Position numbers and translations under genes: made by a program | NCBI RefSeq assembly: GCF_003855155.1 | Contig: NZ_CP034073.1 | Location: 2,480,001-2,544,000 of the forward strand | DNA: 64,000 nt | Reading direction: 5' to 3' | From: Shewanella psychromarinicola | GTDB lineage: Bacteria; Pseudomonadota; Gammaproteobacteria; Enterobacterales; Shewanellaceae | The notes under the pieces: model-generated | Seen by the model: only the letters and a program-made list of their open reading frames with translations | What the model was told of the DNA's origin: nothing | Database searches by the model: none | Shown: positions 26,906 through 34,894 of the stretch, in pieces | Layout of the letters: the number at the start of each line of letters is the position of its first letter | How positions within the stretch are numbered: position 1 is the stretch's first letter

Positions 26906-27167
26906 TCGCATGCGTTTACTTTCCTGGACTGACGATGCTTGGAATGACTATTTGTACTGGCAAACTCAAGACAAGAAAACACTAAAGCGAATTAATAAGC
27001 TGATCAATGATGTTAAACGTTCGCCATTTGAGGGCATAGGTAAACCAGAGCCACTAAAGGAAAACTTATCTGGCTTTTGGTCGCGTCGTATTGATGACAC
27101 AAATAGGCTTGTTTATGCTGTTGATGATCACGCTATCACGCTAATTTCGTGTCGTTACCACTACTAA
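26898..27167 (+). CDS. yoeB: YoeB ribosome-dependent mRNA endonuclease toxin
   Basis: 89 residues from ATG 26898; ATG 26910 is an alternative. It is close to E. coli YoeB: DDYLYWQ, SPFEGIGKPEPLK with the catalytic Glu, LSGFWSRRI with Arg, and the terminal RYHY that carries catalytic His and Tyr. It cuts mRNA in the ribosomal A site. It is complete and probably active. A 42-bp scrap of a second yoeB is at 8521. Confidence 0.96.
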   Translation: MSSRMRLLSWTDDAWNDYLYWQTQDKKTLKRINKLINDVKRSPFEGIGKPEPLKENLSGFWSRRIDDTNRLVYAVDDHAITLISCRYHY

Positions 27168-27210
27168 AATTAGCTTCATCGCTAAGCAACTAAATAACGT
27201 TGATAGCGGT

Positions 27211-27244
27211 AGGTTTTATCGTCATGATAAAATCGACCTTTTTT
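27211..27244 (+). terminator. Terminator after yoeB
   Basis: GGTTTTATC / GATAAAATCGACC stem followed by six T, about 45 bp after the yoeB stop. Confidence 0.7.
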
Positions 27245-27919
27245 GACAGAGTCTTACTCTATACTAAAGCGAGTTTAGTGGATGGTAGCATTATCGTTAA
27301 AAAGCAGCGTGATCTAACATTTCTTATCTATTAAACCTTTATGTATCAGGTTAAATACAAGAAAGAAGCGGTTATGACAGTTAGTTCGCAGAGGAAACCC
27401 TGTTCTGGTTATGGAATACAAGAGGACCAATGTAAAAATACCAGAAAACCATAATTCTGTGGGGAGCGGCCTTTCCTGAAGCTTACCCGACGCTTTATTG
27501 CCCGTAATCATTAATCAAATGGTACGCCCCAACCTAGTGTTAAACTCCAGTTTGTCTGGTTAATAAAGAAGAGGTGAGTATCAGTGCCATTGCAGTTTAT
27601 GCTTAATGACAGTGTGTATCCGCTAAACCTCACCTGTGATGTGGTTTAATTGATACGACTGATCGGCGGGAGTCGCTGGACGATGAAGCAAGCTGCACGA
27701 GAATTTAACAAATAGAAATCAAATTGACAACAAATCGTTTGGGTGAACGATTAGTATCAGTTATATTATTCGCCAAACAGGGAGTCTTAAATTGTATTCC
27801 ACGAAGGTGTGGCCACTCTGTATTTAATCGGTGTTATTCCTATTTTTATAAACTTAACATGAACTTTTTGATGGGGCTTTCCCTTTCACTGTTCAGCTCG
27901 ATCATATTAAGGAAGAGAT
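27245..27919. other. Intergenic region, nothing recognised
   Basis: 675 bp without a supportable gene. Short open frames have no ribosome site or family signature. A stretch at 27656-27710 (SRWTMKQAAREFNK in one frame) looks like decayed coding DNA. The promoter of the lipoprotein gene should be near its end. Confidence 0.4.
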
Positions 27920-29251
27920 ATGAGAACGACAAAATGGATGCTAACTTCGTCATTCACCTCAATACTATTATTAGGATGTGGTGGAGGCAGCGGCGATGAT
28001 GCAGGAACCACCAACTCGGGTGAACCATCAAACAATCCAATCAATACACAACTTACGCTCAATACCGTTGTGACGAATAAATGTAATGTACAATCGCCCA
28101 AAGCGGGTGTAGAAGTTCTTTTTCATAATGCACAAGGCGACGTGATTGCAGAGCATGTAACAGACTCAAATGGTCTGTTAACTACTGCATGGCCGAGTGA
28201 TGCTAAACATATCACTACGGTTGCGCTGAATTATTTTACCCGCAATTATGGTTTTAGAACGTTGAGTATTGATACCATTATGGATACGAAAGGGGGAGAT
28301 TTAGGTGTCATTCATTTCACTAATTTGAGCTATGCACCTGATTGTGGTTGCAAGGATGTCACATTTTTTGTTCAAAATTTGATTGAGTCCTCCCCTGATA
28401 GCAAACTTAATATCAACGGTGGACAGGGATATTTAACACCCTATACGGCAGATTACTTTCTTGAATGGTGTGATGTGCAAGGGCCCATAGATATTCAGTT
28501 AGTGGCAGCTGATCATCAATCGAGTCAAGCTGGACAGATTGACTTAACCAATCTGGATGAATACACCTTAAGTCTCAATGATTTTACTCATGAAGGAGTC
28601 ATGGTTAACGATCCGATAAATAGCAGTGAAGATGATATACATGCTTATTCTTCAGGTGGCTGGGATAGCTATAACTACGCCAATGAGCCCATCTTTATTT
28701 ATCCGACTATTGGAGGACATTATTACGTGTCATCTAATATAACTAAACAAATTAATGTTTACGACACTGTGGGTTATTCTGCCAATTCGGCCATTCGTAA
28801 GCTGGATCAGCAAGGTAATGCTTCAAGCGAAATGGTATTGGATGTTAATAACGCGTTTTCTACAGAGGCATATTCATTATATGAAACAATACGCAGCCAA
28901 CAAGCCCCTTATCAATATGATTTTTCTAATGCCAGTGATGACATTGCTTTTGGTCAAATAGTCCTCGGTGGGAGAAACGGTGATGGTGGTGTAGTGTGGC
29001 GGTTGCATGGTGGGATCAGGGGAACCATACCTAACTTCAGTTTCACCCCCTCGCTGGACGCGAGTATTAACGTATTAGGTGATCGGTATATCCAATTTTT
29101 GGCGACAAGTTATGGTGATAAAAAAACGTTGGATGAATGGCGAAGGTTAGCGGTTGAACAAAGTCGAATGGCTGATCCTGATCTCAGTCCGTTATCAAAA
29201 GGAAGTGATGTAATGAATTTAGGCTTCTATGACGTTGAATATACTTATTAA
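27920..29251 (+). CDS. Secreted lipoprotein of unknown function
   Basis: 443 residues, with AAGGAAGAG before the ATG. The N-terminus is a lipoprotein signal peptide (MRTTKWML ... ILLLGC), with the lipidated Cys at residue 20 followed by a flexible GGGSGDD linker. A beta-rich domain (about 45-110: PKAGVEVLFHNAQGDVIAEH) resembles carboxypeptidase-regulatory-like or Ig-type modules. The rest, with paired Cys residues (CGCK), is not recognised. It should be anchored to the outer membrane. It is a single-gene cargo unit between toxin-antitoxin modules. Confidence 0.7.
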   Translation: MRTTKWMLTSSFTSILLLGCGGGSGDDAGTTNSGEPSNNPINTQLTLNTVVTNKCNVQSPKAGVEVLFHNAQGDVIAEHVTDSNGLLTTAWPSDAKHITTVALNYFTRNYGFRTLSIDTIMDTKGGDLGVIHFTNLSYAPDCGCKDVTFFVQNLIESSPDSKLNINGGQGYLTPYTADYFLEWCDVQGPIDIQLVAADHQSSQAGQIDLTNLDEYTLSLNDFTHEGVMVNDPINSSEDDIHAYSSGGWDSYNYANEPIFIYPTIGGHYYVSSNITKQINVYDTVGYSANSAIRKLDQQGNASSEMVLDVNNAFSTEAYSLYETIRSQQAPYQYDFSNASDDIAFGQIVLGGRNGDGGVVWRLHGGIRGTIPNFSFTPSLDASINVLGDRYIQFLATSYGDKKTLDEWRRLAVEQSRMADPDLSPLSKGSDVMNLGFYDVEYTY

Positions 29252-29472
29252 CGTCATAGTGCCTAAGCATTAAACCATTTATTGTAGTGTGTGCATAATC
29301 ATTGAGCGCTATGCGAGGGATTGATGTCACAGTGAGTAATGGCCTCACTCCGTCCAACTGGGTTTTGATGTCCACTCGGCCTGACGTTAAGTCGCAGCAA
29401 AAATCTATTGCCGTGACTGAACGTCAGCCTTTTTCTGCGAAGCCACATGGCTTTCAGTCATCGATAAATGGG

Positions 29473-29677
29473 CTTACCAGAGTATAAAACAGATCCCATC
29501 TGACTTACGCTGAGGCCATCCACGTGAATGTCTCATCCAACAACCTCAGAAAAATGTGTCTCAATGGCTGATGTTTGAGTGGTTTTCAGTCTCACTGGTG
29601 TATGAGTACGGATAAAAAGCAAATAAAGTCAAATGGTAGAGGATGGTTGGGATATCGGTAAAATAGGCTCGAAATAT
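29473..29677 (+). repeat. Dispersed repeat B, copy 2
   Basis: Partner of 23784-23990, with the same landmarks. The surrounding 29252-30042 holds no gene that I can support; it separates the lipoprotein gene from HipBA module 4. Confidence 0.75.
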
Positions 29678-30042
29678 TTTGTTAAGCTATTGATTTTAAG
29701 GTTTTTTGTTATTTCCCTTTTGGGGTAAGACGTTCTATTACGACGAGAGCTGCGCGGGCTGTTGCTTTGGCTCGGGAGACTCCTCACCTCTAGCGTTTTC
29801 AAGATCGATAAAGACGATTGATTGAGCATGTTCCATGTTAGCCTCAACACAACGAGCAGTGGCTATTTGCTTTTTACTGCCCACAAATGCACTTATTTAA
29901 CGGGCTAAACGGTGTTCATTTGCGATTGTTTGACAGAATCTAGGTGACTTAAGGCGCTCTGTAGTCACAAACTGGTTTTAATTTTTTGAGTCGAAATCGT
30001 GTCAATAAATGATGTAATAGCTATTTAATGTGCTAATATTGT

Positions 30043-30074
30043 TTCAATAAATTGGTTTTACACTCATTATTGAA
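30043..30074. promoter_or_regulatory. Inverted repeat before hipA module 4
   Basis: TTCAATAA (30043-30050) and TTATTGAA (30067-30074) are exact inverted repeats ending 16 bp before the hipA start. Candidate operator for the HTH partner. Confidence 0.5.
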
Positions 30075-30090
30075 CCGAAATGGATACATA

Positions 30091-31440
30091 ATGTCTAAAG
30101 CAATTACGATTCAAATTAACTACGCTTTTGAGTGGCATGATGTTGCGACTATCGAGTTTGCTGAACACCTTGAGCCAAGCTTTTGTCGGCTGGACTATGA
30201 AATAGATCATGTGTTTGGACACTATAATGATTTTGCAGAAACAGCAGCCAGCGTTACTTTGCCAAACGACAGCATGCCCTATCGAAATCATAAAAACTGG
30301 TTTCGTTTTTTAGATGACATTATTCCCTCAGGCTCAAGTCGTAAATACTGGCTACGAACACTGCGCTTGCTCGATGAAGATAAGTTTACCAGGAATTTTA
30401 TCTTGTTATCTCAAGGTACTATCGCACCGATAGGCAATATCAGGGTGAAGGAGTCGGTACCTAAAACGATGATTAACCCAATACCGGTAACGTTTAGCGT
30501 TGACGATGTTTGTAGGCTTGAAGTCGACTTTATCGAATACGCACAGGCCAATGGAGCCGCTGCTGGCGGTGCGTCTGGTGCAGGTGGTGCTGCGCCTAAA
30601 TTACTTCTTCGTTGTGATCCAGATGACAGAGTGTGGATCGATACCTTTCAGGATAATCCAAGCAATCTAGACACCCGATACTTAGTCAAATTTCCAAGAG
30701 GAAGCGCAAGTATCGACCACGATATTTTAAGGGCTGAGTTTCACTTCTATCACGAACTTAAAGCACTTGGTTTCGATACTATACCCACTGATGAAATGCG
30801 CTTGATAGAGAGCGAGCGAGGTCCATCACTTTGGTTGCCGAGGTTTGATGTTGCAACAATAGGCAATAAACAGCAACTGCTTGGTATGGAGTCAGTTTAC
30901 TCTGTGTTAGATATTGCTCCTGCTACTATGATGGAGCATGGCGAGGTGATCCGCGCTTTAATAGAAGTGTTTACTTTAAAAAACGATAACAGTGAAACAA
31001 CAACGTTTCTCGATGCAGAGAATGGAATCGCAGCGTTTGTTATCGAGTGGGTTCGCAGGGACTTGCTTAATATTGCTTTTGGTAATTCCGATAATCACGG
31101 TCGTAATACGTCATTCATCAAGCAGAACAACTGTGTGTCCCTGGCGCCTATTTATGACTTTGCCCCCATGAAAGCCGATCCAGAAGTGATATCAAGGACT
31201 TTTGTATGGGGAGGAGGACTTGAATTAGGTGGACAATATGATTTTGTTAACATCGCCAATAGTCTTGCTGATCTTATTGAACCAAAAGCGCTTTTAGATG
31301 CATTGGCTCAGACAGCAATAGAATTACTTGATCTCAAGCAAAGGCTTGGAAACCGAGGTGTTCCCCAATCTATTCTCTCTTCCCCAAGTATGGGGTATGA
31401 ACATTTAGAGAAGAAATTCAAAACTTGGAAATTACTATGA
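30091..31440 (+). CDS. HipA-like kinase, toxin-first module (module 4)
   Basis: 449 residues from ATG 30091. It belongs to a HipA branch in which the Gly loop is long: AAAGGASGAGGAAPKLLL (about residue 165). Catalytic loop FGNSDNHGRNTSF (about 333) and Asp in APIYDFAPM are present. The last codon overlaps the HTH gene as ATGA. Here the kinase gene precedes the HTH gene, opposite to the other modules. It is probably a protein kinase toxin; the substrate is unknown. Confidence 0.82.
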   Translation: MSKAITIQINYAFEWHDVATIEFAEHLEPSFCRLDYEIDHVFGHYNDFAETAASVTLPNDSMPYRNHKNWFRFLDDIIPSGSSRKYWLRTLRLLDEDKFTRNFILLSQGTIAPIGNIRVKESVPKTMINPIPVTFSVDDVCRLEVDFIEYAQANGAAAGGASGAGGAAPKLLLRCDPDDRVWIDTFQDNPSNLDTRYLVKFPRGSASIDHDILRAEFHFYHELKALGFDTIPTDEMRLIESERGPSLWLPRFDVATIGNKQQLLGMESVYSVLDIAPATMMEHGEVIRALIEVFTLKNDNSETTTFLDAENGIAAFVIEWVRRDLLNIAFGNSDNHGRNTSFIKQNNCVSLAPIYDFAPMKADPEVISRTFVWGGGLELGGQYDFVNIANSLADLIEPKALLDALAQTAIELLDLKQRLGNRGVPQSILSSPSMGYEHLEKKFKTWKLL

Positions 31441-31814
31441 CAGAAAAGGCCAAAATGCTAGCCCAAGATAATCGTCATGGCCGACTACCACTTGCTGCAA
31501 AGCGTCAAAAATTGCCGAGCTCTGTCAAAGATGAGCTTATGAAAAGTATTTGCATTGAGCTTATGACCAGTCAGATCACGACGGGTAAGGCTTTACAGAG
31601 ATTGCGTACTGAAATGCTGTTCGCTAATCAAGAGCAATATGCCAAAATGGTTGGCATAACAAGGAAGGCATTATCTGAGATTGAAGGAGATAAATCGAAA
31701 GCTAGCGCTTTAGTGTTAGGCAAAGCACTTAGGGGGGTTGGGTTGGAGTTATTAGTCTTACCCAGAGATAAGTTTTTACAGGGTGAAATCATCGGTTATA
31801 AAAAGCGCAACTGA
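31437..31814 (+). CDS. HTH antitoxin of module 4
   Basis: 125 residues. The C-terminal half holds a Cro/C1 HTH (about 62-118: EQYAKMVGITRKALSEIEGD). The N-terminal 50 residues are basic and helical (KLPSSVKDELMKSICIELM). It is translationally coupled to the upstream kinase. A role as antitoxin and repressor is inferred from the arrangement. Confidence 0.8.
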   Translation: MTEKAKMLAQDNRHGRLPLAAKRQKLPSSVKDELMKSICIELMTSQITTGKALQRLRTEMLFANQEQYAKMVGITRKALSEIEGDKSKASALVLGKALRGVGLELLVLPRDKFLQGEIIGYKKRN

Positions 31815-31863
31815 CAGTTCTGGCGCAAAAGTATATCGAAATGATGATTTGTAGGAGTCCGGT

Positions 31864-31953
31864 GTAGAAGATGATTATGATATTCGTAAAGCGATAAGAG
31901 AGTTAGACAGCGCTGAAACTGAAGTAAAAAAAGCGCTGAGAGAAATCGAATAA
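31864..31953 (+). pseudogene. Short coding fragment, unidentified
   Basis: Thirty codons reading VEDDYDIRKAIRELDSAETE then a charged helix to TAA. It looks like the tail of a lost coiled-coil or antitoxin-like protein. No ribosome site. Confidence 0.3.
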
Positions 31954-32023
31954 ATAAAATATTTAAACCCAACCCCCTTTAATGAGCTTTTTTCTGACGA
32001 ACGTTTCCTATATCCCTAATCCC

Positions 32024-32046
32024 AAGGCCGCTAATAATGCGGCCTT
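32024..32046. terminator. Hairpin terminator after module 4
   Basis: Perfect stem AAGGCCGC / GCGGCCTT with a 7-base loop. The following sequence is only moderately T-rich. Confidence 0.55.
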
Positions 32047-32086
32047 GCTGCTTTATCGGTTGCCATTTAGATAAATAAAGCCCAGT

Positions 32087-32120
32087 ATAAACGCAAGTTA
32101 ATAACTATATTTGCGTTTAT
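32087..32120. promoter_or_regulatory. Long inverted repeat overlapping the recombinase start
   Basis: ATAAACGCAA (32087-32096) and TTGCGTTTAT (32111-32120) are perfect inverted repeats; the second runs into the ATG at 32119. As DNA it is a candidate operator or recombination site; as RNA it would hide the start codon. Confidence 0.65.
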
Positions 32121-32829
32121 GAATGGTAGACCACTGGTTAATGGTGAACTGTATGATCCACTGATTAGCCGAAACTTTGGCCGAACAACTGAGCTAAAAC
32201 ATAGAAATAAATTACTCTTGCTAATGGCTGCTATTCTAGGCTTGAGAGAGCTTGAACTAACTCTGGTAACTGTAAGTGTCTTTATTGCACCTGACGGCTC
32301 ATTTCACGAGTTTGCGGTACTTCCTGACACCATAACTCGTGACGGCGCAGAGCGGCCTATTGTGCTGGCTAACGATGAGCTAAAAAGGGCGTTCGAAAAG
32401 TATATTAAATGGCTGGTTGAATTGAGGATCAATACGATACCTCACAAGCACTACCGGAGCCTAAACCCAAACGCCCCGTTATTTGTCGATGACAATCTCA
32501 AGCCGTTCACTGTGCAAAATAGAGGGGAAAGCATCAGCCCACACGCAATGAACAGGCTGTTAGATCAGTTAATTAAAAATGCAGGGCTCTGGGATGCAGG
32601 TGTAAGGCGTCTATCACTTGTTAGAACGTGCGTTATTGAGTCATATAAAGCAGGAATGAGCACAAATGATATCATGATCACAACAGGCTTTAGTGATGAT
32701 TCCATTAGCAAGATCCTCGCAATGGATTATACGGCTTTTAGTCCGATTGCAGAGTGGTTTATCAAAAGAAAAGCAACAAAACAAAAAAGGTTAGAATCCT
32801 TCAAGTTGAGAAGAAAGTGGATGATATGA
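32119..32829 (+). CDS. Small tyrosine recombinase-like protein (catalytic domain only)
   Basis: 236 residues. It has the Arg I motif ILGLRELELTLV and Arg II in RLSLVRTCVIES, followed by MITTGFSDDSISKIL and a Tyr in MDYTAF. The N-terminal core-binding domain of common integrases is missing and the His residues of box II and III are not conserved. It may be a reduced integrase or a regulator derived from one. It shares ATGA overlap with the next gene. Confidence 0.65.
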   Translation: MNGRPLVNGELYDPLISRNFGRTTELKHRNKLLLLMAAILGLRELELTLVTVSVFIAPDGSFHEFAVLPDTITRDGAERPIVLANDELKRAFEKYIKWLVELRINTIPHKHYRSLNPNAPLFVDDNLKPFTVQNRGESISPHAMNRLLDQLIKNAGLWDAGVRRLSLVRTCVIESYKAGMSTNDIMITTGFSDDSISKILAMDYTAFSPIAEWFIKRKATKQKRLESFKLRRKWMI

Positions 32830-33008
32830 CAAATAAAGAACAAGGCGAATTTTCAAAGTATTGCAAAGCTAATTGTGGCCTAGATGCAACAGAAGTCGCA
32901 GATCTCGCCCAGGTTCCACGCCGTACCTTTTATGATTGGTGGAAGACCCGCCGCCGCGCCGTTGAATTGATAGTGTTGGGTTTGAAAATAGAACGTGATA
33001 GCAAATAG
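32826..33008 (+). CDS. Small HTH-like protein coupled to the recombinase
   Basis: 60 residues from ATG 32826, overlapping the recombinase stop. DATEVADLAQVPRRTFYDWW looks like a helix-turn-helix whose recognition helix ends in Trp-Trp, seen in small phage-type regulators. It is probably a DNA-binding partner of the recombinase, for direction control or repression. This is inference from size and overlap. Confidence 0.6.
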   Translation: MTNKEQGEFSKYCKANCGLDATEVADLAQVPRRTFYDWWKTRRRAVELIVLGLKIERDSK

Positions 33009-33091
33009 TGTGCAGTATTCGCTCAAAACAACGTTGCATGTGAGCGGAAATCGCTCATAATAGTTTTAAGTTAATCAGATAAGGCGTACAG

Positions 33092-33328
33092 ATGAGTCCA
33101 GCAATTTACCTAGAAAGAGGGTTTAAGTTCTTCTTTTTTTCCAATGAAGAAGCAAGAATGCATGTTCATGTCGTAGGGCATGAAGGCGAGGCAAAGTTCT
33201 GGTTAGAACCTGAAATTGGCTTAGCCAGCAGCTACCACCTTTCAGTTAAAGAGCTTTCTAAACTTGAGCGCAGCGTTAAGGATCACGAAGATGAAATCAG
33301 AGCAGCTTGGAATAAACACTTTGGCTAA
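33092..33328 (+). CDS. DUF4160 protein (toxin-antitoxin-like pair, first gene)
   Basis: 78 residues with AAGG before the ATG. FKFFFFSNEEARMHVHV and GHEGEAKFWLEP are the DUF4160 signature (conserved HVHV). Genes of this family usually sit beside a DUF2442 gene, as here, and the pair is treated as toxin-antitoxin-like although the activity is not established. The two genes overlap by 38 bp. Confidence 0.8.
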   Translation: MSPAIYLERGFKFFFFSNEEARMHVHVVGHEGEAKFWLEPEIGLASSYHLSVKELSKLERSVKDHEDEIRAAWNKHFG

Positions 33329-33551
33329 GGTCTTGGGAGTTACTCCCCATGGTCTTTGGCTGTTTGCTAAAGGGGAGGAGCACTTCTTAAGTTTTGAAGC
33401 CTTTCCTTGGTTTAAGGATGCGGCTGTAAGCGCCGTCTTTAATGTTGAAGAGCAAGGTCGAGATGGTTTTTGTTGGCCAGATCTTGATGTGGACTTATCT
33501 ATGGACGGTATTAAACACCCTGATAAGTACCCATTGAAAGCCAAGCACTGA
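33291..33551 (+). CDS. DUF2442 protein (toxin-antitoxin-like pair, second gene)
   Basis: 86 residues from ATG 33291. LAKVLGVTPHGLWLFAKGEE and LSFEAFPWFKDA fit DUF2442, and WPDLDVDLS is the usual C-terminal motif. An earlier in-frame start at 33264 is possible but has no better ribosome site. It overlaps the DUF4160 gene, implying coupled translation. Confidence 0.8.
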   Translation: MKSEQLGINTLAKVLGVTPHGLWLFAKGEEHFLSFEAFPWFKDAAVSAVFNVEEQGRDGFCWPDLDVDLSMDGIKHPDKYPLKAKH

Positions 33552-33567
33552 CAAAGGAAACAGGCAC

Positions 33568-33918
33568 ATGGAAATTGAGGGGGTAATTAGCTCTTTACGC
33601 TCGACTGATAGGTATGTTGAAACCATATTTCTTGAAGGTGGGTGTTACCAATTTCACCAGTTTCTGGCCGCTCTGTTTCCTGAAGCCAAAGCCCTGATTA
33701 ATGTGGGGCGAGATCACGTTGTTACTCTACTAAATGACACTTGCTATGACATTACTGGAAAGGTTGAAAGCGCTGGGTATCATGAGTTGTCAAGAGAGGA
33801 TTTATCGCTTGTAGAGAGCTGGAGCTTTTCAAGGACAAGACATAGGGGATATTTCCTGAATAAAGTAGGGAGAGCATTGTGCTGCACTGCCTGCATTGTG
33901 CTGCACTGCCTGCATTAG
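33568..33918 (+). CDS. Conserved small protein with altered C-terminus
   Basis: 116 residues, AAGGAAA before the ATG, 16 bp after the DUF2442 gene. GGCYQFHQFLAALFPEAKAL followed by DHVVTLLNDTCYDITGKV resembles a small family of GGCYxF...YDITG proteins of unknown function. The last 13 residues come from a 19-bp tandem duplication, so the natural C-terminus has probably been replaced. Confidence 0.55.
   Translation: MEIEGVISSLRSTDRYVETIFLEGGCYQFHQFLAALFPEAKALINVGRDHVVTLLNDTCYDITGKVESAGYHELSREDLSLVESWSFSRTRHRGYFLNKVGRALCCTACIVLHCLH
33876..33913. repeat. Perfect 19-bp tandem duplication
   Basis: ATTGTGCTGCACTGCCTGC occurs twice in a row inside the 3' end of the gene at 33568, immediately followed by ATTAG, which supplies the stop. 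Confidence 0.9.
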
Positions 33919-33919
33919 A

Positions 33920-34186
33920 TTACTCAACAGCCTCTTCTACTTTGTAGTTTTCTTTCCAATGCCTCGCGAGAGGCAGCATTAAAATGTGAAGAGCAAGCCA
34001 CCATAAATACTTCGGAGCAGTTCCCCAATAGTTTGATGCAGGCATATACCCATGAGATAGCTGGTTTCTGAGATCTCCGTACATTTTATCTAACAGGATC
34101 ACTTGCAGGTTACTTGTAATATCAGAGCCAAGCGTATCTATAATGGCTTGGTGTCCTAGCAATGCTTTTATGCTGCGTAATAACAT
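33920..34186 (-). pseudogene. DUF4209-like protein, C-terminal remnant
   Basis: 88 residues; DKMYGDLRNQLSHGYM matches the LRN-xxxHG motif near the end of DUF4209-type proteins (HEPN-like), followed by a hydrophobic tail. Normal family proteins are several hundred residues. The beginning is missing, so this is a truncated gene. Confidence 0.5.
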
Positions 34187-34530
34187 GAAACCGATCGCTC
34201 AATAACATTGAAGACGATCACTTTTTTGTTTTCCAGTAGACCTAGAGTGTGAAAAACTGGGTTCAGCTAAACCAGCCGACTTGGGGGAGTCTGTAAGGCT
34301 GCCAGAATAAAAGCTATACCGTCACTAATAATGCGTCACTAGCTTATCGAAAAGAAACTGTTCAAAAATGCCTGTTTGCCCACCACTTGCCTATGGCTTT
34401 TACTCAATTTTAGTGGAGCTTCTTGGTTATGAGTACGAAAAACAGTGGTGTTTTCACTTTGCTGTTAGAGCTAAAAAATAGCCGTTTTGAAAGGCTTTAT
34501 CGAGTAAATTTTCAATACCTTTTCTATTAA
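34187..34530. other. Intergenic region before HipBA module 5
   Basis: No gene seen. The last part is AT-rich and should hold the promoter of module 5. Confidence 0.4.
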
Positions 34531-34589
34531 TGGATACAATAGTGGCTATTTTTGCTTCTTTACCGCTACAATGGATATAACTGTATCCA
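34531..34589. promoter_or_regulatory. Operator-like sites of HipBA module 5
   Basis: TGGATA-N6-TATCCA at 34572-34589 is a perfect palindrome; a half-site TGGATAC lies 41 bp upstream at 34531. E. coli HipB sites also contain TATCC/GGATA halves. The palindrome covers an ATG at 34571, which argues for the later start at 34604. Confidence 0.6.
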
Positions 34590-34603
34590 CTGAGTCGTTG
34601 CGG

Positions 34604-34894
34604 ATGAATTTTACCTTACTTGATGATACCGATGTGAGCCAAGCCTATGCTGCTTATTTGCGTGAGTTACGCCAACGCGCAAAACTATCACGAACGGCAT
34701 TGGCAGAACGCAGCTGCGTGCCTGCGTCCACCATTAAGAAATTCGAGCTGACAGGGCAAATTTCATTTCGCCAATTGCTGTTGCTTTGGCAGACTCTCGA
34801 CTCATTGGATAGGCTTTATCAGCTCACGCAACCTAACAAAGAGCGCGTTGCTACCCCCATTAGCATTGATGAGGTCCTAAAAGATGAGTTTTAA
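34604..34894 (+). CDS. hipB: HipB-like HTH antitoxin (module 5)
   Basis: 96 residues from ATG 34604; a start at 34571 would add 11 residues but lies in the operator palindrome and lacks a ribosome site. The HTH spans residues 14-65 (LRQRAKLSRTALAERSCVPA, then STIKKFELTG). It overlaps hipA by 11 bp. It begins the four-gene operon with the SEC-C and 372-aa genes. Confidence 0.82.
   Translation: MNFTLLDDTDVSQAYAAYLRELRQRAKLSRTALAERSCVPASTIKKFELTGQISFRQLLLLWQTLDSLDRLYQLTQPNKERVATPISIDEVLKDEF

Noticed and set aside
27245..27919. Short open frames between yoeB and the lipoprotein gene
   Set aside because: No ribosome sites, low coding character and no recognisable domains.
32119..32829. Integron integrase IntI
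   Set aside because: No IntI-specific insert is visible and no attI/attC pair is nearby; the protein is too short and lacks the N-terminal domain.
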